A stretch of DNA of 64,000 bases, taken from IMG/VR virus record IMGVR_UViG_3300032291_001597, positions 62,001 through 126,000 of that record; one strand, 5' to 3'. Origin of the DNA: a virus. The notes under the pieces are model-generated. The model saw only the letters and a list, made by a program, of their open reading frames with translations. It was not told the origin of the DNA and did no database searches. This document shows positions 21,401 through 31,600 of the stretch, piece after piece; the stretch's first letter is position 1; every line of letters begins with the position of its first letter. The position numbers were made by a program, and so were the translations under genes.

Positions 21401-24400
21401 TTCCGCGCTCGCGGTGAAGCGAAGGGTGATGCTTTCGGCGAAAAGGTTGGAGAACTAGACACTCTTACTGACGGAAGCAATCCTCAGTCGAAGTTAGTTT
21501 TTGGAAGTATGACTAACGACGAGAAGCGCGACGCTGTCTCGGACCTTATAAATATTTCTCCTGACGAAATCGAGAGACTAGTAAATCAAAATATCTCTGA
21601 CCGTGGCGTTGCCCAGAAAATGTCAGAGACTCTTATTGCTAGAAGAAAGAACGCTCTAGATAGATTTGGTATATCTGATTCAGTTCCTTTGGCTACCCCT
21701 AGACAAGCACCTTTGTTTGGTCCGAGAAGAGAGCCGAGACATCGCAAGCGTAGAATCAGTGGATACAAATACTTAGTTGACCGCCGTGGCGTCCACTACC
21801 CAAGCAAGCCTCTAAGTGCTCAGGACTATTCTGACCTTAGGGCAGGTAGAGCGATGCCTAAGCATCTGCCTTTTGCTTTTGCTCCTACTAAAAATGGAAA
21901 CGTTCACTACCTAGATAGCAACGGCAAACTCCACTGGGGGCAGTACGGCGCTGCTGGCGCTTTGCTACGTCGCAAGAACCCTGAAGGTGACTACGAGTAT
22001 CTGATGATTCAGAGAGGTAGAACTTCTACTGGACCTGGTAGGTGGTCATCGCCCGGCGGAGCACACGACAGTTTTGACGATTCTCAGAACCCAGAAATTA
22101 CGGCGAAGCGAGAATTGCAAGAGGAAGTCGGGTTGAACCTCGAAGACAGAATTCCTTCTTTTGTTTTGAGAAAAGAAGACGCCCCCGACTGGGCCTACAA
22201 CATGATTGTTTATGACGTTGAGTTTGGAGAGTTTGACAGAATTGCGTTGGAGCGCGACAAAAAAGGCAGGTTAGTTGGAGATGCCATCGACGCTACTTGG
22301 CTAGACATTGATGAAATCAGATACATGAAAGACCGCGGGATGCTTCACGATGGCTTCTCTTCTGACTTGATAGAACAAATCAACGAAGACAACGTCGGGG
22401 CTGGAACGATTGAGTTGATTTCTCCTATTCGTTATGCAAGAAGTAGAGTTCCTCAAGATTTGGGCGTTGAGTTAGTTCCAGCAACTATGGACAACAACAG
22501 AGTAAAAGCGCCTTCTAAGCCTTTTACTGGTTCTGTAGAGCGCGAGTTGGACGGGCTTACTAAGCAGGAAGCCATCGAAAAACTTAGAGGTATGGAAATA
22601 TCTTTCATCGACTTCGAAACCAACGGTATCGACGACTTCGATGGTGACTTGAATGGAAACAGACCAGTTCAGGTAGGTATAGTAAAAGTCAAAGACGGCA
22701 AAGTCATAGACAGACTAAACGTTTATATGAATCCAGGTGCTCCGCTTGGAGAGTGGTCTAGTAAAAACTTGCAGAGAGATGTAGTTGCCCCTGATGGCAG
22801 TAGAACTCCCACTTTAGTTACTGACGCATGGTTGAAGAAACAAATTAGCCAAGATGATGCTCTAAAGCAGATAACTGATTTTATGGGCGAGAACCCTATC
22901 GTTGGCGGTCAAAACGTTTTGTTTGACTTAGAGATTCTTGACCGAATGGCTGGCAACGCTGGTTCCGATTACAAGGTTTCTGGAACTGTTGATTCAATGA
23001 CTTTGGCTGAATATTTATTGCCTAGATACGACTCGACTAAGGGAGTGGACGGACCTAAAAAGAAGAACGCCGACGGCACTTTTACTCCAAGTTATAGTTT
23101 GGGCACAATCACTCAGTTCCTAGGATTTGAACCAACTAAATGGCACAGCGCAGACGGCGACGCCGAAGACTCGGCTTCTATGCTTTCTAAGATGCTCGAG
23201 CGAGCCGAGAATGACGACTCGATTGGTAATGACGCTTTCAACTCGGATTTGAATACAGAACGTTATCGCGATGGACTAGAGAAATATAAAGCCGCCACTG
23301 ACCCAGCCAGTCCTTCTACTATAAAGCAGAACGAGGGTTTGGAAAAGATTTTGGCTAAGTACCCAGCCTCTCCAGAAAAAACAGAAGCACTTAGAGCAGA
23401 CGTAGGGATTGCCACTAGAGGTGGCGCTACTGAAATTATGCAGGAGTATGTAGAGGCTGAAGAGGCAAAGAGAAGGCGCTACGATAACGACCCAGAACTA
23501 GACCAGATTAAGAGGGAAGTGTTTGGCTTGGCTGTAGGTCTGCCGACTGACACCAATGACTCGTCTAATCCTTATCTGCAGGGTCCTATACGTGACTTAG
23601 GTATTGAACTCTTTCCTAACCTAAGCCCATCAGAGAGACCAGAACTAGTTCAGGCAACACCCGAGTGGAAAGAACTGAATAAAAAAGTCACGGCTGCTGG
23701 CGCTGTACTAGGCAAAAAAGTCAGGGATGCTGTAACTGCCGAGCACAAAGAAAACTACGGAACTGACCCGTATCAAGAACTCGAGTCGTTAGATAAAAAA
23801 GTTTTAGATGCTAAAGACTTTTACTATAAGAAACTAAAAAACTCTAAAGCAATCTTTGCTAGATGGCGTAGTGGCTGGTTGGCTAGAAATCGCAATAACG
23901 TTGAAACCGTGTCTGCCCAACTGCTTGCTGAAATGAATAGAAACGAAACACCAAACGACACTAATGCATTGGGACGTTCACCTGAAATTTATGATGAACT
24001 ACTAAACATCAAGGCTAGTTCTGCCAATGACCAAGAGGCGTTAGCCAAAATTTTTGAAGTTTTTGTTCAGAGCAAGGTCTCTGATGAAAAAATATTTCTT
24101 TCGCTAAGGCAGGGGGCTAGAAGTGGAGGTATTAGACCTGGAACCCCAGACCACAACGATTGGCTGGCTCTTTCTGAGGTCTCTATGGCTAGGAACAAAC
24201 TGGATGGACTAAAAACAAAGCAGTCAGATTTGGCAACTAGGGTATCGACTTTACAGGCTATAGAGACTAGAAGACTACTGAGCGCGTTGGGCGTGGAGTT
24301 CAATCACGGTGTCCAGATAGAAGCCCAGTTCGGAAGACCCGGTCAGGTTTTGGCTACTTTCAATCCAGCCACTGAAAAGTGGGAAAAAACATTTTCTCCA

Positions 24401-25219
24401 CTGGATGAAGATAGACAAGAGATGCTTGTCGAAGAATATGGTTTTGAAATACTTGAAGAAAAAAGTGCTAGGGATGCTTTGAATTTTGGAACCGATTCTC
24501 TTCCTAAATCTTTGGTCTCTTTGATTAGTAGGAGAGTATCTAAAAATGGAAACAAACTTCAGTTAAGTGTAAATTCAAGAGGCGGAACTGTAGTTATTAG
24601 AAACGACAGTTCTACTGGAAAAGCCTCTAGAAACCCTTTTCTGGAAGAAATTAGTGCTGACTCGGTTGTTTCTCTGTCGGTAAGTCCTAGTTCGACTGGT
24701 ATGCCTAATGCTGGAGAGATGGGTGGGGCCGCTCTGCACGAACTAACGCACTTGATGGCAGAGACTGTAAAAATGGCTTCTTTCCTAGAGTGGGCAAAAT
24801 TAAGCGAATTAGGTTTAGAGAAAACGAAGCCAGATGGCTCACCTGATGTCCCCCTGATTAGGGCAGACTCGGTTGACAAGTCGGAGGCTGGCTCTTCTAT
24901 TCCTGCCGAATTGATGGACAGAGCAAAAATTATGGCACTAGAAGCGGGCATACCGCTCAGCACTATTCTGAGATACGCTGGAAAGTTCAATACCGACTCC
25001 ACAGGAATGAGGGTTGGCTTTGGGCCTAACAGCAACGGAGAACTTTTGACGACAGTTTTGGAGAGCCTATTGAGTGGTACTACTGGAAACTTGATTAGGA
25101 ACCACGAAACAGAGAGGTTCGAGAGAGACTCGAATTCTCCAGTAGTAGACACTGGCCTAATGGACTGGGGCTTGGCTTCGCTACTATTATTAGACGCATA
25201 CGCTAAGGGACAACTCTAG
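18449..25219 (+). CDS. Giant multidomain (polyvalent) protein 1
   Basis: 2256 aa. ATG at 18449 lacks a clear ribosome site; coupling to the upstream gene is likely. Domains seen in order: N-terminal tag ending QRRDRKGRFAWMGG (22-35); ADP-ribosyltransferase-like region (585-665; VYRNSIRGG, GYSSLD at 609-614, E656); kinase-like domain (865-1080; D957, N965, D978 in NWDVAGG, DNIV, VRVDPGG); Nudix hydrolase (1165-1310; Nudix box ends R1221-E-L-Q-E-E-V-G-L); DnaQ-type exonuclease with the full DEDDh set D1388, E1390, D1493, H1566, D1571; and an HExxH metallopeptidase signature H2097-ELT-H2101. Such mixtures are known as polyvalent proteins of phages and conjugative elements, thought to enter the cell with the DNA. 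The substrates are unknown. Confidence 0.85.
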   Translation: MAINPYAGENSFLARSARAKRQRRDRKGRFAWMGGAARFFLAVEGVGKGLSIPSRFAGYDKKSDSFDLELQDAEDIAKYGKLVRVPASKVEGLKAYLNLPSLGKRTPTNVESDVLVSPDEIKKIDAPSGWNLTKTENGVEFYESEDGWIAEKYSNLDAYKKSGKSPNKFKGSGVNGVPQSSQPVYHVYRNPKADALMYDDSVRFGDVSVAAQTWGDTQAVVEKLARRKSDSFKSNLSSLRALPSAWTDYDPSSRGLFSDTKWTLYKYESGKTPTPARIMKMSSIQRNNLYKKLSENLRNPEATANWYKDDRTLRTSFQVRQMPVNSADARTALNKARVEGKKIQTFDGTSKLDPKEDVLELSYYKTDGSEPIAYFQDWEDLEDWIEEERFSAKEKLKKEQEAAKNLEPMPRRAMELPDRSDSDIIQDLEPVSTPAISKSSFFKTENSDFEGVASEKADNPRSSKYIDGPDVVNEIMNEAAKVAFEQGRFPIPRKGGISTSADGKFLAPDVKIALQRQYKRVFDYLKESNPDFMANYDTFDKFWADVDKNSVSTSTPFGDGPESEFRQTVNKAYAKEILGLDEDGFIEVYRNSIRGGSREGQSEVDAAAGYSSLDKNMAWDYQSQATGDGPFSGRYSIKVKPEEYGGMIGHSGGLDEFGVVLGKNVTSIDGRIEKHGKLETLPILDGVTFGARGTGGGPYRFFNEGFRFIKPAGEFDYTSFDDLIARAGGKDKVRAKISEFWPNTTFDRVEKDSFGLNGSSFEKYITKLPNGKAIFNPASLTLTESGFGAEGIDQRGDRMDNVLKGALAFQELTGQKIIEWRRGGNPFTDKKASTAPETTATTERAGIRDLSGFKPTGGPLGSNEGGTYEDANGNKIYVKKPRTKLHGENEVLASMLYERLGVNTAKIRFGRLEDGTEVTYSEWIDSKKDLRQRLSDPEYVQKIQEGFGVDAWLANWDVAGGALDNIVTDNNGDPVRVDPGGALWFRARGEAKGDAFGEKVGELDTLTDGSNPQSKLVFGSMTNDEKRDAVSDLINISPDEIERLVNQNISDRGVAQKMSETLIARRKNALDRFGISDSVPLATPRQAPLFGPRREPRHRKRRISGYKYLVDRRGVHYPSKPLSAQDYSDLRAGRAMPKHLPFAFAPTKNGNVHYLDSNGKLHWGQYGAAGALLRRKNPEGDYEYLMIQRGRTSTGPGRWSSPGGAHDSFDDSQNPEITAKRELQEEVGLNLEDRIPSFVLRKEDAPDWAYNMIVYDVEFGEFDRIALERDKKGRLVGDAIDATWLDIDEIRYMKDRGMLHDGFSSDLIEQINEDNVGAGTIELISPIRYARSRVPQDLGVELVPATMDNNRVKAPSKPFTGSVERELDGLTKQEAIEKLRGMEISFIDFETNGIDDFDGDLNGNRPVQVGIVKVKDGKVIDRLNVYMNPGAPLGEWSSKNLQRDVVAPDGSRTPTLVTDAWLKKQISQDDALKQITDFMGENPIVGGQNVLFDLEILDRMAGNAGSDYKVSGTVDSMTLAEYLLPRYDSTKGVDGPKKKNADGTFTPSYSLGTITQFLGFEPTKWHSADGDAEDSASMLSKMLERAENDDSIGNDAFNSDLNTERYRDGLEKYKAATDPASPSTIKQNEGLEKILAKYPASPEKTEALRADVGIATRGGATEIMQEYVEAEEAKRRRYDNDPELDQIKREVFGLAVGLPTDTNDSSNPYLQGPIRDLGIELFPNLSPSERPELVQATPEWKELNKKVTAAGAVLGKKVRDAVTAEHKENYGTDPYQELESLDKKVLDAKDFYYKKLKNSKAIFARWRSGWLARNRNNVETVSAQLLAEMNRNETPNDTNALGRSPEIYDELLNIKASSANDQEALAKIFEVFVQSKVSDEKIFLSLRQGARSGGIRPGTPDHNDWLALSEVSMARNKLDGLKTKQSDLATRVSTLQAIETRRLLSALGVEFNHGVQIEAQFGRPGQVLATFNPATEKWEKTFSPLDEDRQEMLVEEYGFEILEEKSARDALNFGTDSLPKSLVSLISRRVSKNGNKLQLSVNSRGGTVVIRNDSSTGKASRNPFLEEISADSVVSLSVSPSSTGMPNAGEMGGAALHELTHLMAETVKMASFLEWAKLSELGLEKTKPDGSPDVPLIRADSVDKSEAGSSIPAELMDRAKIMALEAGIPLSTILRYAGKFNTDSTGMRVGFGPNSNGELLTTVLESLLSGTTGNLIRNHETERFERDSNSPVVDTGLMDWGLASLLLLDAYAKGQL

Positions 25220-25227
25220 GGAAAATA

Positions 25228-25566
25228 ATGAATGAAATCGCTTATTACAGCATCACTTTGAAAGACGGTAGTGAACTCTACTGGACTAAATCATTTGGGC
25301 TAAACGTCTTCGTAAACTACTTGGAAAATAAGGAGTTAGACGAAACTAGCGACGCTTTTCAGTTGGCGCTTGATGTCGAGGTCTTTATGACATCTGGTGG
25401 GGACTCTTTTTCATTCAAGTATCTTGACGCTAGTATAAAGAAAGACATAAAAGACCCCGTAGCAGTGAAATTAGCAATTCTAAAGTTTTACCCTGACGCA
25501 GTGTTTTCTAGCACCGCGCCTAACACAGATGGTTTCACTAAAAAATCAGGAAACGTAGTCAACTAA
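25228..25566 (+). CDS. Small protein following giant protein 1
   Basis: 112 aa, ATG at 25228, 8 bp after the giant gene, weak ribosome site (GGGAAAATA). Acidic, with beta-like starts (IAYYSITLKDGSELYW) and a helical middle; ends FTKKSGNVVN. No family is recognised. A comparable small acidic gene (38849-39127) follows giant 2, so each giant may have a partner or chaperone; this is an inference from position. A weak TATACT (25601-25606) lies after it, upstream of giant 2. Confidence 0.6.
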   Translation: MNEIAYYSITLKDGSELYWTKSFGLNVFVNYLENKELDETSDAFQLALDVEVFMTSGGDSFSFKYLDASIKKDIKDPVAVKLAILKFYPDAVFSSTAPNTDGFTKKSGNVVN

Positions 25567-25658
25567 AGGCAAGCAGTCAATAGCAATACAATAAAGTTGC
25601 TATACTGTTTTTTATACAGATTGACGCTGACTGTAGTCGTTTTAGGAGAAATTTTCAT

Positions 25659-28600
25659 ATGACTGACGCTTTCGGGCTGTCCCACCCTGACGACTCGCCA
25701 ATTGTCGCAGCAAGCAATGCTTACTCTGGTAAGAACTCGGCAGCAGCGAGACGTCTTAGAGTAAAACTTCAGCGCCGTGACCGTTATGGCCGCTGGGTCG
25801 AGATGGGTGGCGTACTCAGTTTCAAGGTGCGCGTCAATGGCGAAGTTCAGACCAAGATTGGTCGAGCAGTTGGTGGCTCCCAGCGTGACGGATATATTCG
25901 CGTCGTAATTCCAGAAGGTCAGGGCATTAGACCCGGCACTTACCACATCTCTGAAAAGGTATCCCGCACTGCTAAGGCGATGCTTGGCGAAGAATACCTA
26001 GAAGAAAAGGGCGTCAAGGTCGATGCTAACGGAAACAGTATTGGCGAAGTACTTGACCGTGATATTGAAGATGTTAAGGACCTGTTTAGAGAAGACACTT
26101 CTGACCTAGACCGCGCGCTGCTTGACGGAGTTCTGAGCGAGGACGAAAAGTCTGCCCTAGAAAAGTCACGCAAGACTGCCCCTACCCACAAGTCTTACAA
26201 CGTTGTGGACGAATCTGGTAAGCGCGTCGACGAGGACGAGGTCGGTGGACTGGACTTCACTGACATCGCAGACTCTAGGAACTGGCGTCTACGTAAAAAC
26301 AGGGATGGCTCAATCAAGTCTGGTAAGTACCTTTCTCCAGACAAGAAACTAAGAGCAGAAATCTACCAGACCGAGTCTGGCAAGACCTACATGAAGGTGT
26401 CTTACCCTTCAGATAAGAACCTAATTGAGAACGAAGAGGTTGGTGCTCTTACCGAGGACGACCTACTTGGTGACTCTCGCAACCTAAGCACTGGCTACGG
26501 ACGTTCGCTAGATAGCGTCGACAAGACCGTGAAGGGCGCTAAAGCCGTTCTACCTGCTCCAGATAAAGAAGAGCAGAAGAAGATTGACGCAGAGCGCAAG
26601 GCTATGGAGGACTTGGTAAAGGCTTCGCCAGTGCGCGAGTCTTACGCTATGCCAGAACTTTACATGGCTGAAGCAACTGACGACGAACTCTTTGCTCGAC
26701 TAAAGTCCTTGGAAGAACGAGACACCAACAATGACTCGCTATTTATTAAGGATGGAGAAATCCGCAACCTTAGGGCCGAGCGCGAGAGCGTAATTATTGA
26801 CGACATCCGTCGTGAACTAAAGGGCCGTGGCTTGGCTATTCCTAAGTCAGTAAAGCCTGCTAAGCGTCCACTAAAGAAGCCAGCAAAACCTTCGGAGCAA
26901 CCAGACAACTGGCTAAGCGCCCCTAGCCTCCGCGTTGGAGACCAGATTGTTGACGCTGACGGCAAGCGTAAGAAGATTGCTTCCATCACCCCTGAGCCAG
27001 AAGGCGACCGCGCACTAATCAAGTTCGCTGATGGTAGCGAAAGAATGTACGAGGGTGAAGAACTTGTACAGATTGCTAGCAAGAGCCTAATCAAGGAAGA
27101 CGTTCCAGTAGAGCCAGTTGCACCTAAGTTCCCTGACGCTAACCGCTCTAACGTTTACGACAACGCTGCCAAGGCTCTTGGCATTACGCCAGAAGAACTC
27201 AAGGCTGACGAAAGAATCTTTGACGCTGTAGAGCACACTTCGGACCTTATCGACAAGCGCCAAGAAGACGCTTTGCCAGAGTTTATGGGCGAAGACGGGA
27301 CCACCAGACTCTACAGTTCTTTGACTGATGCTATTGCTAAGCACTACGCACTGACTAAAAACGGCGAACTTTATGAGCCAGAGCCTTTGGGCAGAGATAA
27401 CAAGGATTTGCTGGAGAAGGCTCGCGCTGGCGGGGCAACCATCAATCCGCTCAGCCGACGCAACAGGCTTCAGGGCTGGGCCGTCGCTGTTAGAGGCAAC
27501 AACGACGAGATTATTGACACCGTGGCTCTTGAGGACGGTATCGGCGACCTACTTATGAATGACTATGTCAATAGAAACATTGACAAGTTTGGCGGAAACA
27601 AGTATCTTGGTCTTTGGCACGATAAAAAGAACCACGAATTGGTATTTGACGTCAGCGAAGTTTTCAAGGAGACTGATGTTGAGGCAGCAACCAAGGCTGG
27701 GCAAGATAGAAACCAAAAAGCCATCTTCAACCTAAGAACTTGGGATGAGATTGAAACAGGAGGAACTGGAGACAATGGAAGAGCAAGAGAAGAGCGTGAA
27801 TCAGCGCGTCTGGGCGGAGATAAGCCCAGAGGAGTGGAAGAACCTGAGCCAGCGAGAGCAGATTCTGCGGATGAAGAGCGCACGCCTGTCTCTGATTCAG
27901 GAGTCGACGGAGCAAGAGCCGAGGACGAGCAAGGACTAAGCGATAATCTTCGCGAACTTCCTTCTTATCTTCGAGACAACCTATTAGAACTCTTACCTAC
28001 TGGCATTTATGAGTCAGACAAGAAATCTATTGGGGAGAACATTGACAGGCTAGAGAACTCTCTTGATAAGGGTAGTTCTGCAATTACTCAGGCTTTGAAG
28101 GCACTAAGCCGTTCTTTGGCTAAAGCAGAGAAAAAGCAAAACGAAAAAGACGCCGACAACCGAGAGGTCGCTGACCTACTCGACGAAACTATTATGCAGG
28201 TCTCTCTTGCACACAACTACGCTAAGTCAATTACCGTAGCACCTTCGGCACCTGGTCAACCAGAAGGTAAACTAACTCAACCGGGTAGCGCAAGTAGCAG
28301 AAGGATTAGCCCTTCTAGCGACGGTAGCGAATTCATAGCAGTTCCTAGGATGGCTAGGGATTCTGGTGGAGGCACTGACGACTCGATTTCTGATTTGTCA
28401 GATATCGTTGACGACACTGACCCAGAGATTGTTCGCCAACTTAGGGCGATGGATTTGGCTGTTGATTATGACAGTCTTAGTGATTCTCAAAAAAATACTT
28501 ACAACAACCTAAAAACTTTCCAAGAGAAGGCGGTTAGGGCTTTAACTATTTCTGCCGTCTCAGACAATATGGAAAAGTACAAGCGCCAGCGCACGATTGC

Positions 28601-31600
28601 CCTGAGTGTTACTAGGGCACTTAATGGATTTATTACTGCCATCAACACTGGTAATCCAAGAGAAGATTATATTTCTAGCGGTTCTCTGGAAAACAGAACT
28701 AGAAACCTGACTTTTATCGAAGACTCGATAACTACTAAAACTGGTAGAGACACTAGAACTACGATTATTAATAAAGCAAAGGCAATTTTTGTTGCTCGCG
28801 ATGGCGGGGTATATGAAATTAGCATAGACAGTCACAACGCTGACATTGTGGCAAGACAACTTGATGCTAGCGGAAATTATGTGACTCTTCGCAGTGGTAC
28901 GGAACGAGCAGCATTCTTAAATCAATACGGCGGTAGTGGAGACGGGTTCCACTCCGAGGACGATGGATATTTAGACCCGTATAGCCCTAATTCCGATAAA
29001 ATTAGGCCCGTTACTCCAGGAATGATTAGAACAGACGACTCTGTTCAATCAAGTGGATTGGGAGGAGCGCTTTACGCTTTCCTAGGCTATCTACACGACC
29101 AAAATGGTCGTGGATTTATGCACAGTGCTCATTTGCTAGGACCTGGCAATATGGCAAGCAAACTTGTAAATAAAAACCTAAAGTATCACAACCCATCCCA
29201 GAGGGAAAAAGCCCTTACAGTAATAAATCCTAATTCCGACATTATTCAGTCAATGAGTGACGCTGGCTGGTTTGGTCGCAGTTACAATGCTTTCACTACT
29301 TTGACTCTGTATCCTGGTAGCCACAGTTCGCTGGACATTGCTGGAAAGATGACGTTCCAAAACTTCCTAAAGCCTTTGGACGGTAGCCTCGGCGGTGGGA
29401 ACAACATCGGTCCACTTTGGAATATGGACAAATCTATCCACGAACTTGCAGACCTGCTTCACGACTCGATTTCTATGGAGTCACCTGACGTGGCTGACTA
29501 CTTTAAAGAGTATTTCGATGGCAACAGGGAAGACTGGGAACTAATAAGCATCCAAGGCACTCTTCTTGACACTGCCTTCTTGGGCGGAGCGACCAAAGAA
29601 GATGCTCTTACTAAGTTACGTAACCTAAAAAAGGTTACAGATTCACTCTTGTCCCCCGATGCTCGCATACCTGCTAGGGGGAACGTCAAGAAGATTGCTA
29701 CTGGTCTATCTGAGGCTCTAAATCAACTAATTCCTGCTATCGATGCTAGAAGTTTTGATGACAGCACTAGGGTAGAGCGTCCTAAAGACATGGACTTCAA
29801 GTCGTTTAGCAAGGTCTTCGCTGACCCGTTTGAATCTAAGAATGGCTATGAGCCGTTTAGAACCGACTTTATTATGCCAGAGGGCGTTCCTCCTATTGAC
29901 TCTTCTGATTCATATATGCCAAAGAGAAATTACCCTAGTGAGTGGATAAACTCAGACGTTCCTGCCCCTAGTTCTTGGAGCGACGAAGGCGGAACCCTAG
30001 AACTACAGTCAGAGGAAAGATTGGTTGGTGCTTTAAGAAAGAGCATACAAAATAAATCTGACTTGGCAGTTATGGATTTTGATGGCGTAGACCGAAACAT
30101 CCAAGCACGCTCTATTTATGATGCGCTACGTCGCAAGAGCCTAGACCACAATATGATTCTCGCCAAACTTTACGACGAGGTTTTGGGCGGGAACGAGAAC
30201 CAAACAAGACTAGAAGAGTTTAGAAGAACCGCCCCGTCTCTTAAGAGCGAGGCTGCCGAACTAATCGAGTCCGTTGGAATCGTAGTTCCGCCAGCAGACT
30301 TTGAGTTTGGTGGTATGTACGACGAGGATGCCCATAAACTTTCCGCTGGCTCCGCAGTCTATGATGATGAAGTCACTGGAGAGGGTTTCGGTCTCCAACT
30401 AACCAAACTTTCGGAGAACGAGAACCTACGTACACCTAACTACGCGACGTTGGACCGTAAGCCCTACGTTAGCGTAGATGAAGCGGACAACTGGTCCCGC
30501 TTGGGAACAAGTGACAATCCTAGAATTATTGCTAGAAACTTCTCTCGCTCTGGGCTGTCTCAGGGGCTTGTTAGTGCTCTAAAGAGAAACAGTAGTTATG
30601 TGAACCTACAGTTTGCTAATGGCACAGAGAGAAGAATCTCAATTCTTGCAATTAGAGATGCGCTTCAGCACCAAGGCGTAGACACTAACGCGCTTCTAAA
30701 GTCCGCTGGGGCGACTAGGGTTCGCGAGTACATCAGGTCTGTGAACGTGGCAGATAACGGTGAAAGAGTGACCAACACTTTCAAGGTCGGAGAAAAGCCA
30801 GGCTTTATAAGAACTAACACTTACGCTAACCCAGAGGCAGAGTCTAACGGGCGAGCAACTGTTCTTATCGATGACCCTAATGCAACTTCTTATGATTCTT
30901 TGGGTTCTGGTTCTAAGGTTATCGGTCTCACTCGTTTAGACACTACGGCAGACCCGTTGCGACCTTACGCTGTAGTTTGGTTCGGTAAAAAAGATGCTGT
31001 CGCACTAAGCAGATTCAATGTTGAGGACCACGGCAGTAGAGTTGTAGAGCGCTATGAGACAAGAGCAGAGGCAGACGCCGTGCTTGGCGATTTGGCTAGA
31101 GACGATATGTTCTTTGTCGACCAGATTATGCAGGACTCGGCAATCCTGCCTCCACTAAAAGTTACAAAGAGACTTCCTTCTACTTTGCCTATGACGGAGA
31201 GACTTCTGGGTTCTAGGACAATCAGCCACCAAATTGGAATTATTGACCCTAGAGTTGTCCACTTTTCCGACAACAGCGGGGTGCCTGGGGAAGGCGGTAA
31301 GGACGACCTGTTCCGTGATGACAATGGCAACATACTTGCAACCGTAACTGCTAACGAAGACGGACAGTTCCAAGCCAAAGTAGACTCGCTCACCGAAACT
31401 TTTACTGACAGACAAATTGCTCAGCGGTGGGCTGGCGAAGAGTTGGCAAGAAAATTAGAAGCAAATCTAAACCTTGCTGATAGTAGTAAAGTCCCTGCGG
31501 AACGACCTAAGAGAGTTTTGTCTGGCTACGAAGAGTCAGAAACTCTAAAGACTGACCTAACTCTTTCTACTTATGGAGTTCTTTACTACAACGAAGGCTC

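Noticed and set aside
24559-25152. 197-codon - strand frame inside giant gene 1
   Set aside because: It is antisense to a clear coding frame, has no ribosome site, and its translation is a Ser/Leu/Pro-rich shadow of that frame's codon use.
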